Of a DNA stretch of 64,000 nucleotides, positions 14,939 to 23,765 are shown piece by piece (position 1 is the stretch's first letter; each line of letters starts with the position of its first letter). The notes beneath the pieces were generated by a model. It was not told the origin of the DNA. It worked only from the letters and a program-made list of their open reading frames with translations, and searched no databases. Location: assembly GCA_017429475.1 (NCBI GenBank), contig JAFROX010000009.1, positions 1 through 64,000 of the forward strand. The letters run 5' to 3'. Made by a program: the position numbers and the translations under genes. The DNA comes from Bacteroidales bacterium (GTDB lineage Bacteria; Bacteroidota; Bacteroidia; Bacteroidales; UBA932).

Positions 14939-17389
14939 ATGAAAAAAATCCTTCTGTCAGCCGTTTTCTTTACCTTGGCCCTTGTGACCTACGCAGAAAG
15001 CATTCCTGTACGCGAATTCCGCTATGCCGGGCCGTTTCCTGTCAAGACTCCCTTCATTGTGGACAGCGTGAACGTCAATTCCAAAGCTTTCGACTTCGCA
15101 AGCCTTCTTGACAAGCCCCTGTCTTCAGATATGCTCAAGGCATCCGGAAACTACAGTTCCGGCAATCTGCCGGTCAGCCCTGATGCTGACGCAATCCACC
15201 TTCTGGAGTTTGATTTCCAGAACAGCGGCTACACTACCGCCACGATAAAAGTTGAGGGAGTGAAGGCCTACAAGATAAGCGTCGACGGAAAGGATGGCGG
15301 AGCGAATCTCAAGCTCCAGCCTTTTACCCACAGAGTGCGCATCAGATATTTCACTCCCCGCGGCGAGGCTTCAGCCCCGTCAGTTTCGATAGACACGCCG
15401 GATTCCTCGAAGATATCGTTCCGCACCGACGGAAAGCATCTGTACAGTATGTCGGATGTGCTTCTGGGCACACGACTGTCGGGGGTTTCTCTCAGCTCTG
15501 ACGGTAAATATATGATCGTCGGCTACTCTACTACAATGGAGGGCGGAAGGTCCAATTCAGTGTCCAGGATGATAGAGACAGCAAGCGGTCGGGTTTTGTT
15601 CGAGACTCAGGAAAGGCTCACTTGGATGCCTGTAACGCCAAAGTATTACAAGACACGAAGAGGTGCGCAAGCCACACAACTCATAGCTGTCGATCCTTCT
15701 TCAGGAGAAGAACAGGTGCTTGTGGAAGACCTCCCCGAGGGAAACTTCAGAATGTCTCCGACAGAGGATTTCCTGATCTACAGCTTCTTTGAAGAAGGAC
15801 CCCGGGAGCGCCCTGAGATCTATCAAATACTCACCCCGGGCGACCGCCAGCCTGGCTGGAGGACACGTTCATATTCCTCAAAGTACGACATTGCAACTGG
15901 CGTGATGCAGCGCCTCAGCTACGGCTACCACAACTCCAGGGTAATGGATATTTCTCCTGACGGAAAAACTGCCCTGATGATGGTCAGTGAAGACAGGCTG
16001 ACCCAGCGCCCCACTTCACTTGGAACTCTGTACTTGCTTGACCTTGAAACGCTGAGCGCCAAGGTTCTTGTGGATAAGGACGGATTCATGGCTGGTGCCC
16101 AGTTCTCCCCGGACGGCAAGAAAGTGCTGTTGTCCGGATCCCCGGAAGCTTTCGGCGGCATCGGAATGAACGTCAAAGCCGGCCAGACCCCGAGTATGGA
16201 AGACATGCAGCTTTACATAATGGACCTGGCTACAGGAAAGATTACACCCCGGACCAAAGATTTCAATCCGAACGTTGCATCGGCACGCTGGAGCAAGGCC
16301 GACGGAATGATTTATTTCACTGCAGAGAACAGGGATTATATCGACTTATATGTGATGAACCCCAACAACGGACGCATCAATATGATTGAGACAAAGGAAG
16401 ACCTTGTCAACAGTTTCGCGCTGGCAGCGGGTTCTCCCCTGATTGCATATTACGGGCAGGGTGCATCCAATTCCGACCGGCTCTATACCTACGACACCAA
16501 GTCGAAGAAAACCATCCTCAGAGACGACCTGAGTGCCGTCATCCTGAAGGACGTCGACCTTGGAGAATGCCACGAGTGGAACTTCAAGAATTCCAAAGGC
16601 GAGACAGTCTACGGCCGCTTCTACCTTCCGCCCGACTTCGACCCTGCAAAGAAGTATCCTATGATTGTGAATTACTACGGAGGGTGCAGTCCCACCAGCC
16701 GAAACTTCGAGAGCCGCTATCCGCATAATGCCTACGCCGCACTCGGTTATGTGGTTTATGTGGTGGCAGGCCCCAGCGGCGCCACGGGATTCGGCCAGGA
16801 ATGGTCCGCAAGGCACGTGAATACTGCAGGTGACGGTCCGGCTCAGGACATCATCGAAGGCACGAAGCAGTTCTGCAAGGAGCATCCGTTTGTGAACGAG
16901 AAGAAGATCGGCTGCATCGGAGCATCCTACGGCGGATTTATGTCTGAATACCTTCCTACCGTGACCGACATCTTCGCCTGCTCAGTTTCTCACGCAGGTA
17001 TCAGCGGCCACTCAAGTTACTGGGGATTCGGATACTGGGGATACTCTTACAGCGAAGTCTCGATGGCTAACAGTTATCCCTGGTCTGACAGGGAATTATA
17101 TGTTGACCAGAGCCCTCTGTACCGGGCAGACAAGATAAACACTCCCCTGCTGCTGGTCCACGGTGACGCAGACACGAACGTTCCGTTCAACGAGAGCGTA
17201 CAGCTGTTCACGGCGCTCAAACTTCTGGGCAAGGAAGTGGCATTCGTGGCCGTAACCGACCAGAACCACCACATCCTTGATTATCAGAAGCGTCTTGAAT
17301 GGCAGGAGACCATTTGGGCCTGGTTTGCCAAATGGCTACAGGACGACCCGTCCTGGTGGGATGCCGTATACAGTCCCAAGAGTCTCTAG
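14939..17389 (+). CDS. Secreted S9 prolyl oligopeptidase / DPP-like peptidase
   Basis: An 816-residue exported serine peptidase. A Sec signal (MKKILLSAVFFTLALVTYA) is followed by a beta-propeller with repeated ISPDGK and FSPDGK motifs and then a C-terminal alpha/beta hydrolase domain from about residue 560. The triad is Ser663 (GASYGG), Asp745 (HGDADTN) and His777 or 778 (NHHILDY). S9 enzymes cut short peptides, often after proline or as dipeptidyl peptidases. The length suits periplasmic peptide breakdown, feeding amino acids. It stands alone on its strand and is convergent with the esterase at 17454. Confidence 0.92.
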   Translation: MKKILLSAVFFTLALVTYAESIPVREFRYAGPFPVKTPFIVDSVNVNSKAFDFASLLDKPLSSDMLKASGNYSSGNLPVSPDADAIHLLEFDFQNSGYTTATIKVEGVKAYKISVDGKDGGANLKLQPFTHRVRIRYFTPRGEASAPSVSIDTPDSSKISFRTDGKHLYSMSDVLLGTRLSGVSLSSDGKYMIVGYSTTMEGGRSNSVSRMIETASGRVLFETQERLTWMPVTPKYYKTRRGAQATQLIAVDPSSGEEQVLVEDLPEGNFRMSPTEDFLIYSFFEEGPRERPEIYQILTPGDRQPGWRTRSYSSKYDIATGVMQRLSYGYHNSRVMDISPDGKTALMMVSEDRLTQRPTSLGTLYLLDLETLSAKVLVDKDGFMAGAQFSPDGKKVLLSGSPEAFGGIGMNVKAGQTPSMEDMQLYIMDLATGKITPRTKDFNPNVASARWSKADGMIYFTAENRDYIDLYVMNPNNGRINMIETKEDLVNSFALAAGSPLIAYYGQGASNSDRLYTYDTKSKKTILRDDLSAVILKDVDLGECHEWNFKNSKGETVYGRFYLPPDFDPAKKYPMIVNYYGGCSPTSRNFESRYPHNAYAALGYVVYVVAGPSGATGFGQEWSARHVNTAGDGPAQDIIEGTKQFCKEHPFVNEKKIGCIGASYGGFMSEYLPTVTDIFACSVSHAGISGHSSYWGFGYWGYSYSEVSMANSYPWSDRELYVDQSPLYRADKINTPLLLVHGDADTNVPFNESVQLFTALKLLGKEVAFVAVTDQNHHILDYQKRLEWQETIWAWFAKWLQDDPSWWDAVYSPKSL

Positions 17390-17405
17390 CAATCGAAATA
17401 GCCTA

Positions 17406-17424
17406 GGGAACGGGAACCTGTGAC
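17406..17424. repeat. 19-bp copy of the GH43 3' end sequence
   Basis: GGGAACGGGAACCTGTGAC here is identical to 18527-18545, which encodes part of SQVPVP near the GH43 C-terminus. On the minus strand the intergenic copy reads PLSQVPVP and then a TAG, so the 17390-17453 gap seems to hold the last residues of a second, lost GH43 copy. Confidence 0.5.
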
Positions 17425-17453
17425 AGGGGCAGAAAAGTATGCTACGAAAACAA

Positions 17454-18497
17454 TTACCTTTGAGGGGCACCCTGAGGGCGGCCGCCGGGCGCAGCGCCAC
17501 CCATACGGTTTACGGCTTGGAATTGCCCGGGACGCACAGTGTCAAGCCAGTTTTCGTTAGTACGAGGTTTCGGCGATTTCTCGACTGCGTGAACCTTGAT
17601 GTTCTGGCCTTCGAGGACAATCCTGTCAAGGAATGAATCGATCTCGTTCCAGAACCACTTCAGAGGAAGGAGCGCCATTACGTGGTCGCCTCCGAAATAC
17701 TCGAAGAGCATATAAGGAACATCCATAGTATACAGCTGCTGGCTGACGTAGTTCGGTCCGAAACCGTGACGGTTTGGATTGTTTTCCACGTCGAATGTCA
17801 CGGTCGGGTCAGTGGAACCGTGGAAGAAGCACATAGGGCACGGCTTCTTGTCCCAGTTCAGTTGAGTGTCGTTCTCGCCTGTCAGATAGACAGCACCTGC
17901 CATCGGAATCACGCCGGCATAATTAAAATCTACCGGGAGATTGTCTTTAGCGAGCTTGTGACCTGAACAGATATAATATTCTGCGTTCATGCTGTTAATC
18001 GCACCGGCACTGCTGCCACTGATTACAATCTTCGAAGGATCAATGTTGTATTCCTTTGCGTGATCGATCAGCCAGGTGGTGGCTGCATACAGGTCCTCCA
18101 CGCCGATATCTATGGAATATTGGAAGGGATTGTATCCTTCCGGAGGCGCGATGGCAGGTTTTCCGTCCCTGCCACGGGCAGATCCGAGACGATAGTCAAT
18201 TGCCACGCAAACCCAACCTTTTTCGCAAAGATGGTCATAGAGTGGATTGCAGAGTGCGTCGACCCTTGAGCCCATCGCCCAGGCCCCTCCAAATGAATAT
18301 ATGAATACCGGCCGCCCTTTTTCGGTGTCCTGGTCCTTGAACTGGTAGATATCCATCAGGATAGGCTTTGAATCGCGGACGACAAACTCCACTGTAGACC
18401 TGTCAGCCTTGGACACGATAGTGGGCTGAGGCGGCTGAGCGCTGACGCTCATAGCCACTGCCATAAGCATTGCAATGAGAACAAGTTGTTTCTTCAT
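17454..18497 (-). CDS. Secreted alpha/beta hydrolase (esterase)
   Basis: A 347-residue exported hydrolase: Sec signal MKKQLVLIAMLMAVAMSVSA, oxyanion region FSFGGAW-like (YSFGGAWAMGS), nucleophile Ser163 in GSSAG, Asp in HGSTDPTV and His in GGDHVMALL. It resembles the acetyl- or feruloyl-esterase-like hydrolases of Bacteroidetes. The C-terminus is rich in Gly and Pro (GGAAPGGRPQGAPQ). It starts nine bases after the GH43 gene on the same strand, so it probably removes ester groups from the arabinose- or xylose-containing glycan cut by that enzyme. The open frame extends upstream inside the GH43 gene, but the signal peptide sets the start. Confidence 0.87.
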   Translation of the reverse strand: MKKQLVLIAMLMAVAMSVSAQPPQPTIVSKADRSTVEFVVRDSKPILMDIYQFKDQDTEKGRPVFIYSFGGAWAMGSRVDALCNPLYDHLCEKGWVCVAIDYRLGSARGRDGKPAIAPPEGYNPFQYSIDIGVEDLYAATTWLIDHAKEYNIDPSKIVISGSSAGAINSMNAEYYICSGHKLAKDNLPVDFNYAGVIPMAGAVYLTGENDTQLNWDKKPCPMCFFHGSTDPTVTFDVENNPNRHGFGPNYVSQQLYTMDVPYMLFEYFGGDHVMALLPLKWFWNEIDSFLDRIVLEGQNIKVHAVEKSPKPRTNENWLDTVRPGQFQAVNRMGGAAPGGRPQGAPQR

Positions 18498-18505
18498 AAT
18501 GCCCA

Positions 18506-20020
18506 TCAATTCATTTTCAAGGGAGTGGGAACGGGAACCTGTGACGGAGAGTAGCCGGTGGCCTTGCCAAATACTGAGAAGTCGAGGATGCTCAGCGGGC
18601 TGTTCTTCGGCCAGTCGAGCATTGTCAGGCGCACATAGCGGCACTCTACGGGCGGAATCTCGTCGAAGAGCACATTCCTAGGAACGCTGTTGCCGGAGCG
18701 GTCAAGAACGGTCGTGTAGGTCTGGCCGTCCATTGAAACCTCGATCTTGTATTTGAACACGGGAAGTCCTGCAGAACCTGAGAAGCCTCTACCGGAGCCA
18801 CCGAACAACAGACGGGAGCCGTCAATCCTGAAGGTCTGCACGCGGTCGCGGTCTACAGCCGGAGAAAGGCTGATAGTGAGTGTGGGTGTCGCGTCGTCCT
18901 CGGCGGGTTCCCACCAGGTTGCCGTCGAATTGTCGAGGGCATATTCGGGACCTCTTCCGGGCTTAGAGCTTGATGCCACCTTGGCTGCTCCGGGGAAGCC
19001 CTGGCCTGTGCTCATAGATGTCTTGCCGACCGATACGATTAGTGAGCCGGAATCGCCCTTTGTGGGATCCTTCACAACGCCGGGAGCCCACTGGGGAGTG
19101 TCGGTCACGTTGCAGACGAGGTTGCCGTCCTTGTCGACTGTCACGCGGTCCATACCGATGCGGCGTCCTCCGCTGCGCAATACGATTGTGTAGAACTGCC
19201 AGATGTTGCCGTCGGGGCCGGTCACCATACTTCCGTGTGCAGGGCCTGTCACGATGCCGTCAGTGCGGCGGAGAAGAGGGTTGTTGGAAGCATACTCGTA
19301 GGGACCCTGGACGTTCTTGGACTTATAATAGCCTTCGGCATAGGTCCGCCACTGGGTTCCGGAAGCAGAATACTGCAGGTAGTATGTCCCGTCGTGCTTA
19401 TAGATCCACGGACCTTCGATCCAGGCGACGTCGGGGAACTCGTTCATCTCCCCCTGACGCTCCCAGACGTGGTCGGGGTTGAAGCTGAAATGATGAGTGA
19501 CAGGACCTACGAACTGAGTGATGTCATTGGGATCAAGCTTTACTGAATAGATGCCGCTGATTGCCATTCCTGGCCAGAACAGATAGGGCTGGTTGTCCTC
19601 GTCGACATAGATATGAGGGTCGAAGCCCTGGCTCCAGCCATGCTCGCGGTCCGGGGTTCCCTTCCACTGCCCAAGCACCTCATAGGGCCCGAGAGGGTTG
19701 TCTGCAACCCAGACGTTGCTGCTGTTGCCGGTCATATAGAACTTGCCGTTGTAGGGGCATACGTCCGGAGCCACCGGGACACCTGCAACATAATGGTATT
19801 CCCAGTTGAGCATATCGGAAGACACCCACGCACCTCCTCCGGTGCAGAACATATAGTATTTTCCTTCCCATTTGAAGACGCTCACGTCTCCTGAGGCACT
19901 GCCCTGCCCTATTTCCATAGGAAGGGGATTGCAGTAGCGCGCATCCTTGCCCAGAGTCTGGGCATTGACCAGTCCCGCCGTGAACAATGCGAAGACTGCA
20001 AGAATGAAGATCTTTTTCAT
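18506..20020 (-). CDS. GH43 glycoside hydrolase with C-terminal discoidin-like domain
   Basis: A 504-residue exported enzyme. After a Sec signal, the five-bladed beta-propeller of GH43 shows YCNPLPM, DPHIYVDEDNQPYLFWPGM (Asp that sets the acid pKa) and WIEGPWIYKHDGTYYLQYS (general acid Glu in EGPW). The last 150 residues (GPEYALDNSTATWWEP through CRYVRLTMLDW) form an F5/8 type C-like sugar-binding domain. GH43 enzymes release arabinose, xylose or galactose from hemicellulose or pectin side chains; the exact specificity is not readable here. It heads an operon with the esterase downstream. Confidence 0.9.
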   Translation of the reverse strand: MKKIFILAVFALFTAGLVNAQTLGKDARYCNPLPMEIGQGSASGDVSVFKWEGKYYMFCTGGGAWVSSDMLNWEYHYVAGVPVAPDVCPYNGKFYMTGNSSNVWVADNPLGPYEVLGQWKGTPDREHGWSQGFDPHIYVDEDNQPYLFWPGMAISGIYSVKLDPNDITQFVGPVTHHFSFNPDHVWERQGEMNEFPDVAWIEGPWIYKHDGTYYLQYSASGTQWRTYAEGYYKSKNVQGPYEYASNNPLLRRTDGIVTGPAHGSMVTGPDGNIWQFYTIVLRSGGRRIGMDRVTVDKDGNLVCNVTDTPQWAPGVVKDPTKGDSGSLIVSVGKTSMSTGQGFPGAAKVASSSKPGRGPEYALDNSTATWWEPAEDDATPTLTISLSPAVDRDRVQTFRIDGSRLLFGGSGRGFSGSAGLPVFKYKIEVSMDGQTYTTVLDRSGNSVPRNVLFDEIPPVECRYVRLTMLDWPKNSPLSILDFSVFGKATGYSPSQVPVPTPLKMN

Positions 20021-20081
20021 AGTTGTGTTGTTGGATTTTTAAGTAAATTTACAAAGTTTTTCCGCATGTAACACGATTATT

Positions 20082-21215
20082 ATGAGAAGAATTCTGCTGT
20101 TGACAGTCCTTGCGGTCTTCGCCACCCTCTCGGTTTCCTGCGGAGCAGTCCGTCCTGCGAAGGAGGCTGCCGTAGAGAAGCATGACATCGAGAATGCCGG
20201 AGCCAGGAAGTTCCTGGAAGAAGTCAATTATACAGACACTTCCTATACAGTCTCTTTCGCCAGGGACTACAAGCACGACTACGGTGCTAACGACAGGCCC
20301 CTCCCCGTGAAAATTTCGTGGCAAGGCAAGCCGGCATCCAAGGTAATACTCTCCACTTCCCCCCGTTTCAGCGAGACCATAGAAGTGCAGTGCTCTGAAT
20401 CTCCCGCCGAGATCTACAATCTCATACCTGACGTGACTTATTACTACAGGGTGATGGGAACTGACGGCAAGGTGATCAGGAGCGGCAGCGTGATGCCCGT
20501 CGGGCCGCTGCGTATGATCAACGGAGTCACTGCCAATATGCGCGACCTCGGAGGCTGGAAGGCTGAAGGCGGGCACATTGCTTATGGCAAGCTCTACCGC
20601 GGCGCAAGGTTTTCGTCACGTATGCCCGAGAGCGGCAAGGACATCTTCCTAAACCAGCTCGGCATCTCCGTGGACCTGGACCTTCGAGGCATTAAGGACA
20701 GTGAAGCCAACGTGGGGCCCGTTATCGAAGGGGTCGAGTACCTCAAGCTCCCCGTGGAGAAAAACCTTGGCAGAGGCACGGGCAATACAGAAGAACTCTA
20801 CCAGCAGGCAATCCGCTCGATTATCGGCTGGCTGGGTGAAGGCAGGGCCGTCTATTTCCACTGTGCCGGCGGAGCAGACCGCACCGGAACCCTGGCATTC
20901 CTCATCGAAGCCCTGCTCGGCGTGTCTGAAAACGATATGTCGAAAGACTATGAACTCACTACCTTCGACGGAATGAACACCCGCCTCAGGAACTTCAGGG
21001 CCACGGAGCAAGAGACTCACATCCTCTACGAAACCGTTACCCGCCTGCGCCAGTTCGGCTATCCTGAAGTGTCGGACATCCACGAGCTTGCAGTCAGATG
21101 GGCGACAACCCGTCATTCCGACATAGTCGCTCCGCTCACGATGGATGAGATCGGGCTCCTTCGTAAATACCTTATCGTAAAAGACTGTTTAATTCAATCA
21201 ACTGAACCACTATGA
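20082..21215 (+). CDS. Lipoprotein tyrosine-protein phosphatase (Y_phosphatase3)
   Basis: A 377-residue lipoprotein (lipobox SVSC, Cys20). Residues 75-145 look like a fibronectin-III or Ig-like module (PVKISWQGKPASKVILSTS). The phosphatase domain begins at NMRDLGGWKAEGG and contains the P-loop HCAGGADRTGT, with Cys261 and Arg267 in the CX5R signature, plus Asp in DLDLRG. It would remove phosphate from phosphotyrosine, phosphoinositide-like or phosphosugar substrates outside the cytoplasm. Its stop overlaps the start of the next gene (ATGA at 21212-21215), so translation is coupled to the DUF4965 enzyme. Confidence 0.88.
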   Translation: MRRILLLTVLAVFATLSVSCGAVRPAKEAAVEKHDIENAGARKFLEEVNYTDTSYTVSFARDYKHDYGANDRPLPVKISWQGKPASKVILSTSPRFSETIEVQCSESPAEIYNLIPDVTYYYRVMGTDGKVIRSGSVMPVGPLRMINGVTANMRDLGGWKAEGGHIAYGKLYRGARFSSRMPESGKDIFLNQLGISVDLDLRGIKDSEANVGPVIEGVEYLKLPVEKNLGRGTGNTEELYQQAIRSIIGWLGEGRAVYFHCAGGADRTGTLAFLIEALLGVSENDMSKDYELTTFDGMNTRLRNFRATEQETHILYETVTRLRQFGYPEVSDIHELAVRWATTRHSDIVAPLTMDEIGLLRKYLIVKDCLIQSTEPL

Positions 21216-23647
21216 ATAAATTCTTTACCGCAGCGCTGGCTGGCCTGGCCTTGCTGGCATCCTGCACCCCTGCACCCCGCGAACACAACTCACTCCGTGC
21301 TCCGGCTTATCCTCTCGTCTCGATCGACCCTTACACAAGCGCGTGGAGTATGTACGACCATCTCTACGACGGCCCGGTGAAACACTGGACCGGAGCAGAG
21401 TTCCCGCTCATCGGAGCTCTCAAGGTCGACGGCAAAGTGTACCGCTTTATGGGCAAGGAAGAGGTAGAGCTGAGCGCCCTCTCGCCCCTAGCCACCGAGC
21501 AGCCCTGGAAAGGCTTCTACACCTTCTCAGAGCCCAAGGGTGACTGGTTCGCAGAGAACTACAATCCCCGCGGATGGAAGGAAGGTACATCAGGATTCGG
21601 AACAACAGAAAATCCTACGACCAGAACGCCCTGGCTGACAGAGAAGATTTGGCTGCGCCGCGAGGCCCAGGTCACCGAGAAGCTCGACGGCAAGCACGTC
21701 TATCTGGCCTACAGCAACGATGACGATGCGATCTTCTACGTGAACGGAATCAAAGTGCTGGACACCGGCCACGAATGCCACACCAACGCTTCTGTTATGA
21801 TTCCTGACGGCATCGTGCGCGAGGGCAGGAACGTCCTTGCAGCCTACTGCGTCAACACCGGAGGACTTGCCTATCTCGATATGGGCCTGATGCTGCAGAA
21901 CGAGCCCCGCACCATACTCGAGGATGCAGCCGTGCAGCTCTATGCCGACGTGCAGGCCACCCGCACGCACTACGCCTTCAGCTGCGGTCCCGTGGAGCTG
22001 GAGCTCAGTTTCACCGCTCCCCTGCTGCTCGACGACCTGGAGCTGATGTCACGCCCGGTGAACTACATAAGCTACAAAGTCACAGCCAAGGACGGCGCCA
22101 GTCACGACCTGGAGCTCTACCTTGAGGCTTCGCCCCGCTGGGCTCTCGACGATGCCTGGCAGTCTTCTCACTCAGAGGCTTTCGAGCAGGACGGCCGCGT
22201 GTGGGTGAAGACCGGAAGCACTTCGCAGAACATCCTTGCCAAGAAGGGTGACGACCGCCGCATCGACTGGGGCTGGTTCTATATGAGCGCAGCCGGCGGC
22301 AAGGCCGGCATCGGCACCGGCAAGCAGCTGCGTCAGGCCTTCATCGACGGCAGCGACCTCACCATAAAGAAAGGTGACGACACCGAAGGCCGTATGGCCA
22401 TCATCCAGAGCATCGAGACCGGCAAGGAAGGCCACGTGCTGATAGGCTACGACGACGTCTATTCCATCCAGTACTTCGGCGAAAACCTGCGTCCCTACTG
22501 GAACCGCAACGGCGACAGGACCATCTTCGATATGTTCGCCGCAGCAGAGCGCGACTATGCTTCCCTCATCAAGCGCTGCGAGGCCTTCGACAGCAGCCTT
22601 ATGGCTGAGGCTGAGAAGGCCGGCGGCCGCAAGTACGCCGAGCTCTGCGCCCTCGCATACCGCCAGAGCCTCCACGCCCACAAGCTGGTGCAGGCTCCCG
22701 GCGGATATCTCCTGTGGCTCTCGAAGGAGAACAACTCCAACGGTTCCATCGGCACCGTGGACGTGACCTACCCTTCTATCCCCGTGTTCCTGCGCTACAA
22801 TCCGAAGTTCGTGGAGTACCTCCTCAACCACATCTACTACTACTCCGAGAGCGGAAAATGGACCAAGCCTTTCCCGGCGCACGACGTGGGAACCTACCCT
22901 CTCGCCAACGGCCAGACCTACGGCGGCGATATGCCCGTGGAGGAAGCCGGCAATATGATCACAGCCACCGCAGCCATATGCAAGTATGAGAAATCCACCG
23001 AATATGCAGCCCTGCACTGGGAGACGCTGACCACCTGGGCCAACTACCTCAGGGAGTTCGGTCTCGACCCCGAAAACCAGCTCTGCACCGACGACTTCGC
23101 AGGCCACTTCGCCCACAATGCCAACCTCTCCATAAAGGCCATCCTCGGCGTTGCCTCATACGGATATATGGCCGGCCTGCTGGGCAAGAAGGACATTGCC
23201 GACGAATATACCGCCGCAGCCCGCCAGATGGCAGCCGAGTGGATGAAGATTGCCGACGACGGAGACCACTACCGCCTCACCTTCGACAAGCCCGGCACCT
23301 GGAGCCAGAAGTACAACCTTGTCTGGGATGAACTCCTCGGCCTGGACATCTTCCCGAAGGAAGTCGCTGCCAAGGAAATCGCCTACTACCCTTCACGCTT
23401 CAACAAGTATGGCCTGCCGCTCGACAACCGAGAGACCTACACCAAGACCGACTGGATAATGTGGACCGCCACGATGGCTGCCGACAAGGCTACCTTCGAG
23501 ACCTTCATCGACCCTATGTGGAGCTTTATGAACGAGACTGTCGACCGCGTGCCGATGTCCGACTGGGTCTACACCGACAAGCCGAACTACCGCGGCTTCA
23601 AGGCCAGAAGTGTCGTGGGAGGCTACTTCATCAAACTGCTGAAATAG
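21212..23647 (+). CDS. DUF4965/DUF5127 glutaminase-like family lipoprotein
   Basis: An 811-residue lipoprotein (LLASC, Cys18). N-terminal block RAPAYPLVSIDPYTSAWSMY marks the DUF4964/GtaA-type start. At about 115-235 there is a beta-galactosidase-like jelly roll (AYSNDDDAIFYVNGIKVLDT). DUF5127 follows and then a helical (alpha/alpha)6-type domain with DVTYPSIPVFLRYNP, GGDMPVEEAGNMI and CTDDFAGHFAHNANLSIKAI. The family is named after a fungal glutaminase, but the helical barrel looks like that of glycoside hydrolases, so a sugar substrate is equally possible. Translationally coupled to the phosphatase. Almost no CATG occurs in it although Met codons are common. Confidence 0.85.
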   Translation: MNKFFTAALAGLALLASCTPAPREHNSLRAPAYPLVSIDPYTSAWSMYDHLYDGPVKHWTGAEFPLIGALKVDGKVYRFMGKEEVELSALSPLATEQPWKGFYTFSEPKGDWFAENYNPRGWKEGTSGFGTTENPTTRTPWLTEKIWLRREAQVTEKLDGKHVYLAYSNDDDAIFYVNGIKVLDTGHECHTNASVMIPDGIVREGRNVLAAYCVNTGGLAYLDMGLMLQNEPRTILEDAAVQLYADVQATRTHYAFSCGPVELELSFTAPLLLDDLELMSRPVNYISYKVTAKDGASHDLELYLEASPRWALDDAWQSSHSEAFEQDGRVWVKTGSTSQNILAKKGDDRRIDWGWFYMSAAGGKAGIGTGKQLRQAFIDGSDLTIKKGDDTEGRMAIIQSIETGKEGHVLIGYDDVYSIQYFGENLRPYWNRNGDRTIFDMFAAAERDYASLIKRCEAFDSSLMAEAEKAGGRKYAELCALAYRQSLHAHKLVQAPGGYLLWLSKENNSNGSIGTVDVTYPSIPVFLRYNPKFVEYLLNHIYYYSESGKWTKPFPAHDVGTYPLANGQTYGGDMPVEEAGNMITATAAICKYEKSTEYAALHWETLTTWANYLREFGLDPENQLCTDDFAGHFAHNANLSIKAILGVASYGYMAGLLGKKDIADEYTAAARQMAAEWMKIADDGDHYRLTFDKPGTWSQKYNLVWDELLGLDIFPKEVAAKEIAYYPSRFNKYGLPLDNRETYTKTDWIMWTATMAADKATFETFIDPMWSFMNETVDRVPMSDWVYTDKPNYRGFKARSVVGGYFIKLLK

Positions 23648-23735
23648 GCCTCAGGCTGCCGCCCGGGCGATGTGGATATCTTGGGGATATCTAATTGCCT
23701 AGATAACGGCAAAGTAACACCCTCTTTTCTAACTT

Positions 23736-23765
23736 TATATCCCGATTAATTCTAATCGGGATATA
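23736..23765. promoter_or_regulatory. 30-bp palindrome abutting the start codon
   Basis: A perfect 13-bp inverted repeat: TATATCCCGATTA (23736-23748), spacer ATTC, TAATCGGGATATA (23753-23765). The ATG of the next gene is the very next base (23766). A -7-like TAACTTTA overlaps its left edge (23730-23737). As DNA it could be an operator covering the transcription start; as RNA it could fold into a hairpin that hides the start codon. Confidence 0.7.

Noticed and set aside
22172-23116. Antisense frame of over 300 codons in the DUF4965 gene
   Set aside because: No motif; opposite strand carries a strong family match.
23648-23735. GATATCTTGGGGATATC-type repeat as a terminator of the DUF4965 gene
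   Set aside because: Short arms and no T run; not a convincing terminator.
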